Below, piece after piece: positions 21,446 to 32,800 of a stretch of DNA of 64,000 nt. Within the stretch, counting starts at the first letter, position 1; each line of letters begins with the position of its first letter. The notes beneath the pieces were generated by a model. It was not told where the DNA came from and did no database searches. It worked only from the letters and a program-made list of their open reading frames with translations. The stretch comes from Gyromitra esculenta. Taxonomy: Eukaryota > Ascomycota > Pezizomycetes > Pezizales > Discinaceae. The DNA is taken from the NCBI GenBank assembly GCA_038503075.1, contig JBCAML010000004.1, forward strand, positions 62,001-126,000, in the 5' to 3' direction. Position numbers and translations under genes: made by a program.

Positions 21446-24216
21446 TTCCGGATGTTTCAGATGTTTTTGGTTGGCTGGTTGTCTTGAAGAGATTGATCTG
21501 GTGGAACTGACAAATCGAAGTGTCTGTGAGGTTGAGGATGGCCAGCTCAATAAGTTCCTCGGGGGCCCTTTATATACCATTCTTTTTGCTATGATTATAA
21601 TATGCCGTATGATTCAATGATTTATTGGAATTTCTGACAGCCAAGACCTATTTGCAACATCTGATTTTATTTCGCCACCGGAGCTCTTCTTCACGTCTTT
21701 GCGAACGAATTGTAAGCGTGTTCCACATCCCTATGGGGGCGGCCTTGGCAATACTCATGAAGTTACTAGCCAGATTTCGCGTCGGCGCTACGTATGGGAA
21801 ATATTATTTCTTCGGGAATATAACTCTGATGTACTTTTAAGGTACTCCTAAGCTAATACACCCCATAATCACCGTGGGGGGGCCTTGGCAAGTGAATGAT
21901 ACCATATATGTATCCAGGTAGGAATACGAGTGGTTGGTGGTACCTACATATAGTAAGCACCTGATTGGTTAACCATATTAACCGACACCCAAAAGTATAT
22001 AAATCTTGCAGTTGTAATCAGAATTATCATCAGCATACATATCTTGACTCCGCCTAGAGAAAGGTACTAGCTTTGCGAGTGACGAAACATAAGTTTGCAA
22101 GGCGCATTAATTCCTCCGAAGTGCGACACCAAATTTAAATGTCTGAGGCTATAGGCTTCAACTCTATTGGCTCAGATCTGATAATTGTATTATTAATCCA
22201 TCGATAACTGAGTGAGAGTAAGAGCAAGGCATTACCGTCTCTGGCCTTACGAACTGCAAGGTTCGGATGAACAATATTTGATTATAAAGCAAGCTGCGAG
22301 ATTTCAACTTCTTTCAGCCGAAATGAATAAACTTTTCGAGTTAGTGAAAAATTCGAGTAAATAGTGCTCGGTGTTGCATCAAGCGAAGGTGATGTGAATA
22401 TCGTGGCGCATATATATGCACCATGAACCATTACCACATGCAATTGCCGGGATACACATAGCATAATTTTCATCAGCATGTATTTCGAACTCCTTGAGGT
22501 CTCAGAGGCAGCTTGAGGATTTTTCTGTTTCCGTAAATTTACAGCGGCAAAATTCCAAGGCACAGAAGCTTAAGTACATGTAGAGAGAGGTTTAGGTGAG
22601 TCCACTGATATTTTTCGGCCTGAATGAAGTTACTGGCCACAAATTTCAGCATTGATCGTGCTACTCGAGAATTCCAACAGCCAGTTGCCAGAATGTGGCT
22701 ACACTGGGCACACCCAGGACAGCATTACTGCTTATATCATGCCACCCCACTCTCCTGCCAAGAATTTGCATGAACCACCGTTGGCTTTGATCCTAACCAA
22801 AACTTCCTTCCGAACATCACCCTGGTAGTGGGAATCTATCCACTCGGTTCAACGAGGCGGATGTAACCCTCAGACCCTTACGACGTCATATTTCTTGGAA
22901 ATCAGCATTCCGTCGGCGCTTCGTATTCCCCAAAGCCATAAAGTATGAGTGAGTTCCTAGGCCTAAATTCTTGGCAAAAAGACGTGGTCAGCCGATCTCG
23001 AATCTAGATATCGAGCTTGGGTTTGCCTTGTCTGTTGGAGCTCTAATAGGAGCTCTGAAGCGGGGCCTTGAATCACAAGTTCCTAAGTATGGACAGTTTG
23101 AAGTATAGGAATACTAATTCAGTAACACCATCGTCAGCGAAGAGAATTGCGATATAGAGAGGTCGGGGTCAGCGAGGCTGGGGTATAACGAGGCTTGGCG
23201 GTCTTGGCTAACAAACTGATCTCCATCTTATGGCGAAATACCGTATAAACTCGGTCATAAGGAGCGAGACCGGCCTGAGACTACAGGAGAATATTGTGAT
23301 ATTACTGGTCGAGGTGACAGGATTCATACCGTTTAGGTTGCTGGCTCGGTCTTGGAGAGTTTGTTCACTGGTTGTAGTTGAGCCTCAAAGGTTTTCCAAC
23401 CAGTCAGAATACAATTTTATCCTGCTGTCTCAGTCCGGCCCCGTTCCTTACGACCGAAATTATACGGTATCTCACTTGTTACCCATGCCTCGCTGACCCC
23501 TCCACTGTTCTCGCGATACCTAAAAAAATATATCAGCAGAGGAACCCACTTGAGTAAGGAGTTCGCTGTTCTCAAAATTCTCAGAAAAGACTCTTCCTCC
23601 TAGCTAGCATTTTAGCCCATGGCTTGAGATTCTCCTAGAAACTAGATCCGTTGGCTGTAATTAGATGTTTCTGTTTTCCCGAGAAAGACTGGGCTCCGTA
23701 ATTATCATCCTGATCTGAATTGACCGCTCTATTTATTAGCGAGTCAAAAATGAAAAATTTGCTGTCAGGGTGACAGAAGAGATCAAAACCTTACCTTTGA
23801 CTTCCCTAAATATATGCTAGGGAGAAGAGTTAGGTGTGTGGGAGCTATAGTTTATGAACGTTAGAATAGGGTTTTAGTGGCGTACGCCACCTCTCGCTAG
23901 GAGATCGGCGTAATCCGGGTTTGCTTTTTAGAGAAAATAATACGCGACAACTCTATCAACCTCCACTAAAAGAGGCAAAACGATAACAAACCAAGCTCCT
24001 ATCGAATCTCGTGAGCGATTATCCGTGAGGTGAAGGTGAATTTCCAACCTCTTGGGCACGATGATTTAAAGCAAGTAACCTCCCTCAGATGCATGCAATC
24101 ACTCTGCACGGCCATACACCACTTTCCAACCCCAAACCCCTTGTTTCTCCGGTCATAACCAACTTCATCACAACATTTTTTGTCTAGCATCTATCTTCTC
24201 AGCAATAGTATTTTCA
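21446..24216. other. Intergenic with foldback element
   Basis: Contains a TACATGTA site (22575-22582) and the foldback element at 23150-23512. The minus frame 22282-22563 begins with GTG and shows no domain, so I leave it out. No RNA gene seen. Confidence 0.45.
23150..23512. mobile_element. Diverged foldback/TIR element, about 360 bp
   Basis: The left end carries GGGGTCAGCGAGGC near 23165 and the right end its reverse complement near 23490-23503. Further in, ATACCGTATAA followed by TCGGTC, TAAGGA, CCGG, CTGAGAC and CAGGA on the left is mirrored on the right with scattered differences, most of them transitions. The left arm has about 40 extra bases between the two blocks. The arms can fold into a long imperfect hairpin. 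No ORF of substance. The limits are approximate. Confidence 0.6.
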
Positions 24217-24699
24217 ATGTCACCCTCATTACTTATCGTCTACATCACCGCGTTTCAGTCTAACCTTGGGATGGACGATGTCCCAAAGTTCACCGCAGCA
24301 GTATCGAATCCTACGGCTCATGCGATAACGGTACTCACCTGGAACTCACCGCTAGACTCGAAAGCTGCCGTCTCCGGTATTTTCAAGGCTGTGGAAGTGG
24401 GTGATCCCAGCCAAAAGTTAATCGAGGGCCATAAGATTATGTTCCGCCGCGTAACACCACCACCGAGAACCGACTTGATAGAAATTCCGTCCGGTGGTGA
24501 TGTGAATAAAGAGGTGGAATTACCAAGTTTCCCACTCGAGGCGGGGAAGTCGTATAAGATAAGAGTGGAGCGAAGATGGATGAGCGCTTGGCCAGCTGGG
24601 AAAGATGATGTGACGGGCGAAATGTTGGAGGCATTTGGGTCAGCAGATGAAATGATTGGTGTGTTCTGTTCAAACGAAGAGACAATTAGCAAAGCTTAG
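24217..24699 (+). CDS. Hypothetical protein with a deuterolysin-prodomain-like fold, 160 aa
   Basis: Single exon from ATG 24217 to TAG 24697-24699; an alternative start is M19 at 24271. The pattern AVSNPTAHAITVLTWNSPLD, then GIFKAVE, KIMFRRVTPP, and ELPSFPLEAGKSYKIRVERRW resembles fungal proteins with a beta-sandwich like the propeptide of deuterolysin metalloproteases. No protease HExxH motif is present, so this would be the prodomain-like part alone. The N-terminus is only weakly hydrophobic and is not a convincing signal peptide. The family comparison is from memory and tentative. No neighbour within 1 kb gives context. Confidence 0.65.
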   Translation: MSPSLLIVYITAFQSNLGMDDVPKFTAAVSNPTAHAITVLTWNSPLDSKAAVSGIFKAVEVGDPSQKLIEGHKIMFRRVTPPPRTDLIEIPSGGDVNKEVELPSFPLEAGKSYKIRVERRWMSAWPAGKDDVTGEMLEAFGSADEMIGVFCSNEETISKA

Positions 24700-25720
24700 G
24701 CTCCCGAACAAGGCTTTGTAATTCGTTTCCGCTATAACGAAGGTATTAGAATCCTAATTTGAGTGCCCTGATGTAGCTGTTTAGCTCATTAAAAAAAAGA
24801 ACCACATCTGATAGATACCTTCTAGTTAGATCCCTATACAATAACATCGAGATACCTACAAATGCAGTTGGCCGAATGATCCAGCATGCAGCTGTTAGTT
24901 TTCGATTGTGGAAGGAGCCACACTTCCCCACGCAACTTCACGACGCAATCGGTATTCAGGTCTATATAGCCATTATCAACTAAGAATGTGTCCGCAGCCT
25001 TAGCCCGCTCATACTAATTCTGCTGAGTTTAGAGGAGAATGTAAAGGACCGGATACACAGGCACGGCAACATGCTATCCCATCAAATGCCAACCAGCTTG
25101 AAAATAGAAACCACCCGATTACGCGCGCGATTTATCAGATAATTAGAAGCTCCCCAGTGAATCTTATTGCCCACAGAGAAGACCCTTCATTTATAAGAAT
25201 CTTAACGTGATCTAAATCTTCACGGAAATGCATATGATTAGACATTGAGAGAGGCCTAACAACAATTTTTTTTTTTTTGTTAAATCATTGTTTCACTGTT
25301 TTATCTAGGTACAAGAATATCACATGCAACCGAAGTTATAGCGTGAACAAAACCCTGAGAGGCCTAACAACAATTGGTGCATATATATATAGGAAATTTA
25401 GATCTTACGTATACAATCATGCTATATGTAGTGATGGGACAGCCATCCCCCCCCCGGAGCCCTCGAGCTCGATATGTACTATATTTACATGTATGCAATC
25501 GCCCAAAATGACCTGGCCACAACGATAGGTAAGGCACTACCTAACTTTACGAATTTACTCGACGAAACTCAAGCCAGTTCACTCTTGCATCTCGCCTCGT
25601 TTTTCCTTTTATTATGAAGGCAACCCGCCACTCGAGCTTTACTTACCTTGCTATAGCCCATAATACCTCTCCAATAACAATAGAACAACGCCTTTAAAAT
25701 ACATTTCTCATTAAAAGAAC
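24700..25720. other. Intergenic with a poly(A)-type insertion
   Basis: Between two convergent genes. It contains the insertion described at 25249-25375 and a TACATGTA site at 25486-25493. No gene seen. Confidence 0.45.
25249..25375 (-). mobile_element. Short poly(A)-tailed insertion flanked by a 19-bp direct repeat
   Basis: GAGAGGCCTAACAACAATT occurs at 25249-25267 and again at 25357-25375. Between them lie 89 bp that begin with a run of about 13 T (25266-25278), i.e. a poly(A) tail on the minus strand. A long target duplication plus a terminal poly(A) is the signature of LINE-type target-primed insertion (SINE, truncated LINE or retrotransposed RNA). I do not recognise the body sequence. 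Confidence 0.6.
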
Positions 25721-27247
25721 CTAGTATCTCGACCTAACATCCAGAGACTCCAAATTCACCAACCGTTTAAACAACGACGAATTTCTTCCATTTCCAATCT
25801 TCAAGATCTCTGGTATCTCACCTACTTTTTCCCACTCGACCGTTTTCAGTCCTTTCTTCTCTCCTAGTGGCGTCCCAGCAATGCTCGGTGGCACAAACGC
25901 AGACCTTGGTTCGAATAACTGGTTCTCTTGGGATAGTGCTGGTGCTGTAGGTTTAGTTGCTGGAAGTGCCGACCGTGGAGTAACGCTTCTGCCAGGGATG
26001 TCCTTTGGTGGAGGGGTGGGTCGCCTTGAAGGAAATATCCGCAGCATATCTATAGTAGGAAGGTGATCTGAGGGTTCCTGCTGTGGGATGGTAAGAAGGT
26101 TTAGTGCGCCCCGTTGTTTTGATGATGGGACGGTCTTCCCAACTAGCAGGTTCTGAACATCGGGAGTTTGTATCGTCGGGAGTTTGGGCATTCGCGGCTG
26201 TGAGCGAGTGCTGGCCGGAATACCAATTATCATCGGTTTACGGGATGGGCGCCGCATGACCTGTATATTGTGCGCGCTGGCTGAAGAGATAGCTATATTC
26301 TTCACGCCCCCGGCCATCCGTGGTTTTCCTAGTGATTGTTGTTGAAAGTTCTTCGAGGATGCCCGTCTGGTTGATCCTCGACCGTTCAGTCGGTGGGGCT
26401 TGTGCGCCATGATGAATGAAGCCTGTCGAGGAGAAACGACACGATTGTTAGGCCGTCGAGCTGATTGTTGAATAAACTGCTTGGGTCGTGGCTGCGGGCT
26501 TCCCAAGCTCTCTTGTAGCTTTAAACTCGATTTACTTCGGAGCTTATGGGGCTGTGATGTTGTATCTTTGGGGCTCTGAGAGAGGGTAAAAAACGAGTTG
26601 TCAAGATTCGTGTCTATTGTTGTGGCAGAAATTCCTGTAGACACCGAGGAAGCTTGTGGCATTGGCATTGCTAATTCTGTATATGGTGGAATAGGTTCTG
26701 TCGTTTGGGATCTCTGAGGAGTGGATGATTTATATGTGGATGGAGAGTGTGAAGTAGCCTCGAATTTGGCGATCGTCGGAAGAGCACCGCTTAGTCTCGA
26801 AACCTTCTCGGATTTCCTCGTGGGCCCAGGTCCGGCGGGATTTATGCTCATGGCGCGGAACTCTAAAATAGGCAATGTAGGCGCTCTACCGATTGATGAG
26901 GCTGTTCCAGCAGCCCGATGGTGGTCGTTCCAAGATCCATCTTCCTTCGACATCTGCCCTTCTGAAAATTCCTTAGCCCGTGGTCTTTCCGTTTCGTCTT
27001 GTTGAGATTTTCCATCGGTCCCGATTTTAGACATGCTTCCAGTAGCAGCCATAAGGTCTCCAGAGAAAACGAATGCTGGTTCCGGTATTGCTAGCTCTGC
27101 GTCTCTGCAACGTTCATCCATTGCTTGTGAGTTCCTCGTGTCAGACACAGTCGGCGATAAACCAAAAACAAAATGAACATACCTGAATGAAAATGAGAGA
27201 TCTAGCTGTGACTCTGAAAACCACTGCTCGAGTTCTGGGAGTAGCAT
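25721..27247 (-). CDS. Disordered Ser/Pro/Arg-rich protein, 508 aa
   Basis: The frame runs from ATG 27247 to a stop at 25721. The N-terminus (MLLPELEQWFSESQLDLSFS) may form a short helix; the rest is low-complexity, rich in Ser, Pro, Arg and Gln with SRKPMIIGIPAS, RRPTPPPKDIPG and similar proline motifs, ending in a more ordered piece (EKKGLKTVEWEKVGEIPEIL). GTATGT right after SFSF and an ACGAG 48 nt later could be an in-frame intron that would remove 16 residues, so the 492- and 508-residue forms are both possible. No domain is recognised. Basic proline-rich tracts suggest SH3-type partners or a nuclear/cytoskeletal scaffold, which is speculation. Confidence 0.72.
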   Translation of the reverse strand: MLLPELEQWFSESQLDLSFSFRYVHFVFGLSPTVSDTRNSQAMDERCRDAELAIPEPAFVFSGDLMAATGSMSKIGTDGKSQQDETERPRAKEFSEGQMSKEDGSWNDHHRAAGTASSIGRAPTLPILEFRAMSINPAGPGPTRKSEKVSRLSGALPTIAKFEATSHSPSTYKSSTPQRSQTTEPIPPYTELAMPMPQASSVSTGISATTIDTNLDNSFFTLSQSPKDTTSQPHKLRSKSSLKLQESLGSPQPRPKQFIQQSARRPNNRVVSPRQASFIMAHKPHRLNGRGSTRRASSKNFQQQSLGKPRMAGGVKNIAISSASAHNIQVMRRPSRKPMIIGIPASTRSQPRMPKLPTIQTPDVQNLLVGKTVPSSKQRGALNLLTIPQQEPSDHLPTIDMLRIFPSRRPTPPPKDIPGRSVTPRSALPATKPTAPALSQENQLFEPRSAFVPPSIAGTPLGEKKGLKTVEWEKVGEIPEILKIGNGRNSSLFKRLVNLESLDVRSRY

Positions 27248-28878
27248 CTCTAATGTGGTGTGTGATAGTAGTAGCTGGTGAAGTCGTTCCGGTCAAGCCA
27301 AGTTTCAGGCCCAGGAACCATCAGTCTTGATATATATTCCATCGCGGTGAATGTCCCCTTGTTGAGCAAAAAAGTCTTTCCCACTCTCACTTGAAGCCGA
27401 AGTTTCATGCTCCCCTGGCGGCTGCAGATGGAAGGTAGAAAAGCTACGCGCCGACTACTACCATGGTTAGATGCTGCAAAAATGTATATATGTGCGAAAC
27501 CGGACTAAATCGTAAAGAACCCAGAAATTTACGTGCATCTCCTTTGTATAACTTGCCGGAAATGAGTTTGAAATAATAGTAGGTTGTTTGAGCATAGAGT
27601 TACATGTATCGCCATAGATTGCGAGGAACCCAAAACTCCGTGCTCAGAACCTGGGTGTGAAACAACTTCCGGCCAGGCGCTTCGCCGTTACGTTGCCGAC
27701 GATTGTTCCGTTCGATTTGCCAACATCACCAAAACGCAGTACAAATATTAAGAACATGTAAAAGTAAGCAAATACATGAAATATGTCGAAATCTCGAGCT
27801 TTAAATTCGTCCTAGCATTCAATTTTCCACCTCTCAACCATCCAGGGGAATATGGACTAAAAACGTGAACCATATTACATGCTAGCGAATACGTTGAGTA
27901 ATCCTAACCCTATAATTCAAATTCATAAAATCCCAGAACCCGATTGAGCGCCACCACGAAAGCTAGAGTTTACTTGATTATTTCCACTACCTACTAAAAA
28001 AACTACACTACCGAAAAACGGCTGGTGGCAAGGTGTGTCAATGACTAATGTTTTGAGACCTTAAATCATGAAGTCTACGCAGCAATATGAGGCTCCAGTG
28101 ATCATGATCAGCTTAAATGAAAAAACTGGTTGCTGGGAATTAGTTAGCATGTGGTCGGCACACGTGCTTTAGCTTCTGCTTTTGCAAGGTTTATCCAAAT
28201 TACTGTGCAGCAGCTACATGTAATCTCATGACGTGTTTAATGCTAATAGTTTTTTCATCACCACATGTAATAGTAGTACGGTGGTAGATTGTTTCTCGGA
28301 GTAAATACAGTTTTAAACCCCCCTCAGATCATAAATCCAGAGCGTCCATATCTCAATATCATTGAATTTGTATCACATTAATTATATGGTGTGTACACGG
28401 ATAAACTCCGATCAATCAAATCGGGCGTCAAACGCCTGTCTCACAGAACACTTGATCACATATCGACCTGTTTTACAAAACTTGGCTGGTGCTTCATCAA
28501 CCCCATGAAAAAATACCCCAAGATATCTGCAACACCAATAGTCCTAAACACCTTCCCTTGAAATATTGACTCTATACTAGCATCATACCCAAATTTACAC
28601 CAAAAAAAAGATTTTAATTTTAACTTTTCTCAGCGTATATCTGATCATTCCCTGGGTAGTTTTTTGACCTTCTAATTCTGCACTTTTTACGAACTTTTGT
28701 TCAGCCCCAACCACTAGCTCCAATACTTTGTAGAAATATACAAAGCTTCATCGGCATCCTTCTAGGCTCTGTGTTTTTTCTTGGGTAATTTGGCTGAGTG
28801 GGGTATTCAGAATATAGGCCCAAAATAGGTAGTCCAGGTTTAGTCGCATATCCATCATATATACATTGAAATTAAAAA
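27248..28878. other. Intergenic, no gene
   Basis: Promoter side of the minus gene ending at 27247 and the 3' side of the GH43 gene. TACATGTA at 27601-27608 and 28215-28222. Nothing else supportable. Confidence 0.5.
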
Positions 28879-29895
28879 TTATGAAATCCTCAACACAGTC
28901 CCATGTCTAATATACCCTGATAGACCATTAGGAACAGTACTATATGTAGTCCACGTATACAGATCTGTGCTGTCGCTATAGATGTATTTTCCACTGTTAT
29001 ATCCGTCTGCGAATATTCTATATTTGAAATCGCCTCCAGCGACACTGCCGATAGTTGTGATACATGGTCCTTCGGCATTTCCCCAGGATGCGAAGTCACC
29101 TAAATAGAAGAGTCAGCATCGCTATTGGGGACATAAGGCGTAAGATGGACTAACCAGTCTGCTCGAATGTCCATGGGCCGGTAAGTGATTGAGCAGTCGC
29201 ATGCTCGATATACTTTGCACTTTCGTTTTTCGAGAACGCGTGGTACTTATAACCACCACTGGCTTCAGCACGGTAGATTATAAACGTATCGATATAGTTC
29301 GGCCCAATCCCGGTCATAAGCTGTGGGCCAGTCCAGTTGAGCAGAGTATCGTCTGTCGCGGTATAAAGATATGCTTCGAAATCAGTCAAGGTGTCGCCCA
29401 ACGACACGATGATATGGATTTTCCCGGTGCGAGGGTCTTTGAAGAATTCCGGTGCCCAGGTTCGTGTGACTAGCGTATCGGGGATTGTGACGGTGGTGTG
29501 GAGAGTCCAGTCGACGAGGTTGGAGCTTTTCGCTAACGCGAATGTGCGACCCTCCCAGCCGGTTGTGTACGCGATGAAGAAGTTTGTGCCTTGAGAAATA
29601 ACACTTGGATCACGGAGAAGGCCAGTTGTGGGTGTCTGTATGGGGATTTCAATTAATTATCAATTAGAAGGGCTATTACACGCTGAGATAAAAGGGGAGC
29701 AATTCTTACATATGCATCCTGCTTCAAAAGATTAAAGTTCGTAACATCTGTCGAAGTGTAAACGTTCATATTGCTTTCACTTGCTGAAGTGAACACCGTA
29801 AACACATATTGGGCTGCCATTGTTGTTTGGACGAGGAGAAAGGTGGAAACAAGCGCGAGGACGAACGACTTCCAAGGTGATTTAAATGAGAACAT
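28879..29895 (-). CDS. Secreted glycoside hydrolase family 43 protein, three exons, 295 aa
   Basis: Exons 29710-29895, 29155-29635 and 28879-29099 join in frame. Introns are 74 nt (GTAAGA..TACAG) and 55 nt (GTTAGT..TTTAG, branch GCTGAC). Residues 1-28 form a signal peptide. The five-bladed-propeller GH43 hallmarks are present: base LLRDPSV (D71), RTWAPEFF, pKa-tuning IGPNYIDT (D178) and the acid WGNAEGP (E232). Such enzymes remove arabinose or xylose from plant arabinan and arabinoxylan outside the cell; the layout fits the fungal exo-arabinanase-like subgroup, which I cannot fix by eye. All three catalytic acids are intact and the length suits a single-domain enzyme without a carbohydrate-binding module. 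Confidence 0.88.
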
Positions 29896-32800
29896 CCTTT
29901 CTGCGAAACTGGAGACTGCCTGGTGATTTAGATCTCGACTATGCTGGTTTTAAGTCAGTTGAGCTCGGACAATAAGCTATTATATATACAACTGACGCTC
30001 GACAGACAGTGGGATTCACGTCACGAGTATGGTAGCAAGTGAGACTAGAGAAAGCTTGTCAGAAGTGCCGCAGCTGCCTCGAAGTTCCTCTGCCCCCTGT
30101 ATAGTCAATTGTCTAGGAAAATAAGATATCATACGGAACTCTCCATCGAAACGGCAATGACAGTGGATAACGCACAGATGCACATGATATACATAAACAC
30201 TCTGTTTGATACTTCGTCCGAACAAAGACACTAGCCCAAACAAGCCTGCATTAGCCACGCGACAATCCAACAAGGGCTCATTGCAACCTCGCGTTAAACA
30301 TCGCGAGGATGATAGCAGAGGTTAGCTGGCTGTGCCCTTGCATGCTAGTCAGCTCGATTTTTGATCTCTGCTAATACCGTGGCACAGATATGGGAATATG
30401 TCTCCCGCAAATAGAAAACTACAATTACTACTCTGCCTAAAATACCTAGCGATTATTCAGCCAAACGATCATCCATGGAGCCACCTAGGCAGTGCGAAGC
30501 AACATTCCATACGTCCAAGTTGTCACTTAGCCGATGTACCTTAAAATACGTTTGCGTAAACACTGGATACCGTCTATCTCCAGCCATAAGCTGACCTGCG
30601 ACAAGGCAGATTCAGCAGTATCAAGCTCTAATAACAGCCGCATGTCGTCGACGATGTTCCAATATTAAGGTTGGAGTCGAAACAGCCTAGCAGAAATGTT
30701 CCCGGAAAGCATTAATCCGAATTTCCACGGATAAAGTTCACCACCTCGAAATGCATTCCAACGCATCATTGGCATAGGAATGGAATGAGAATGTGGGGAG
30801 TTTTGGCATGCTCCTCGACCTTTGGGTAATTCGTGCTTGCTGCGAAGACGATTGTCTGGATGAATTATATGGCAAGGTATAAGAGTTCTCTGGGATTTGA
30901 AAGATGGAAATGGTTAATTTGTCGTTCTCATTTCCTTAGCTAGTGTTCTCCCGTTTTTATCGCAAGAATAAACTCTCATGTTCCCGTCGCTGTCCGTGGC
31001 AATCTGACGAGAAAAGCCCACAAGACCTTACATGACGGTGAGAATTTCATTACGGATGGCACTGATAAATACGTAACACCATGGTTTCCAGGGGAATCAC
31101 CCAAAAATTGAGTAAACCGTTCTGGTACCCCCACCCGCCAGTGTGTTTTGACTTGCACCTTCAGCTTATACCTTTCGTTCACGACAGTAAGATCGGCGTT
31201 GGATCGTGCCTACATGGGTTGTAGGTTTCACCAGACGGCAGGGCCTGTTCCAACCCAACTTGCCAATGTCGATCTGTGCGGCTCGGAAGCTACCCGGGAG
31301 AATGTGGGGAAACCATGTGCGAAAGGAGGTTGTCCTATGCCCGTCAATGATTCACTCCTCAGAGTGTAAAATGCGTGTGAGCACTAGACTAGCGAAGCTT
31401 TGCGGTCAAGATTCCACTTTGGTATATAAGAGCGGCCCTATGATTCCTTAGCTTTTGCTCTTCATATTTCTACCCGCTCGAGAAAGGAATGATATCCGAA
31501 TAGCACCCCACACGCACCACATGTACACTCGAGCGTGCCGACTTACCCTTCATCCGAGCTTATACTAAGAGTTAGTTTTTGTCGAGAAAAAAACATAGAG
31601 ACCCACGAGACGATAAAGTCAACTGATTGTCGAAGCATTAACCCTCACTGAATTTTGATTTCTTCTAGTGTTCGAGAAATATCCCCTATTAACTGTGCGC
31701 TGCGAACCTACGAGTAACACAAATAGGACAATAGTCTACGCACTCTAAGTTGTTCACCGTTCCCATGATCGATATCTTGGAACTTTTGTTAATATTAATT
31801 AGTTGACCACGTGTGATCGCGACGTGTCCATGAGTGCGTCCCAATGCCCTTGAGCTGAACAATATAAGGATGCTACCGCGCGTACCCCGCTTTCTTGTAC
31901 CGGCGTAAGAACTGGGATCTCGCCGAATTAGTTCTTAACGTACCCAGACGCTCTATTACATTTTTCAAATGTCATTATTTTGAGTCGAACCCTGACCCCC
32001 CTTGCGCGTCCCCGCAACGGCTAAAGAGAATTTTGAGTTTCGTCTTGACATCGCCATATATAACTTTAATCAACCACATCGTGATCTGGCGAGTGACACT
32101 CAGCCTCCTGATGCGCAACCTACGATTACATCCTTGGAAAGTACACCACAACCGGTATACAAAATCGTATATCTTGAGGCACTGCATCGATTCCGGTGTA
32201 TCCTAGTATATCTTATGCCGAATAGCCTTCGTATCTACTCTCTTATGCGTCACTTTGGTGGCTATGCAGATTTTCTATCAAGGATGATACTTGAAGATTA
32301 AGTAGTGCTGGTCAGTCCTTCGAGCTATACGGCAGTGCAGCGAACTTGAGAGTGACAACACCTAGTCTACATTTACGTATAGTACAAGCTAGGATAGGGA
32401 GGATAGGGTCAATATCTGATGGTGTAAGTACACGGCGCACGTATACAAACAAGGATGGTTGTATCTATGCAGCTAAGCAAACACGGATACTCTATTCGGA
32501 GAGTGGCTGAATGGCATTCAAACAAGCCCAAATAGGTTTTCATACAAGTACGTATGTAAGTTGACTATATCCTACGTAGCTATGCTCCTTATACACGTTT
32601 ATCAGAGTACAGATATATGCAGGCATACACACATATCAGCATCGTTTACCCCTGGATGATTCTGCGCGCAAGTCTAGGAAGCGCAGAAGGTAGTGATGTA
32701 TTCATGATAACCCCCCCTCTCTCTGCATATTCGAAAATTTTTGGCAAAAGTCGAGTTCATATGCAGAAGGTTACCTAGTAGTATAACCATTATAATTCAT

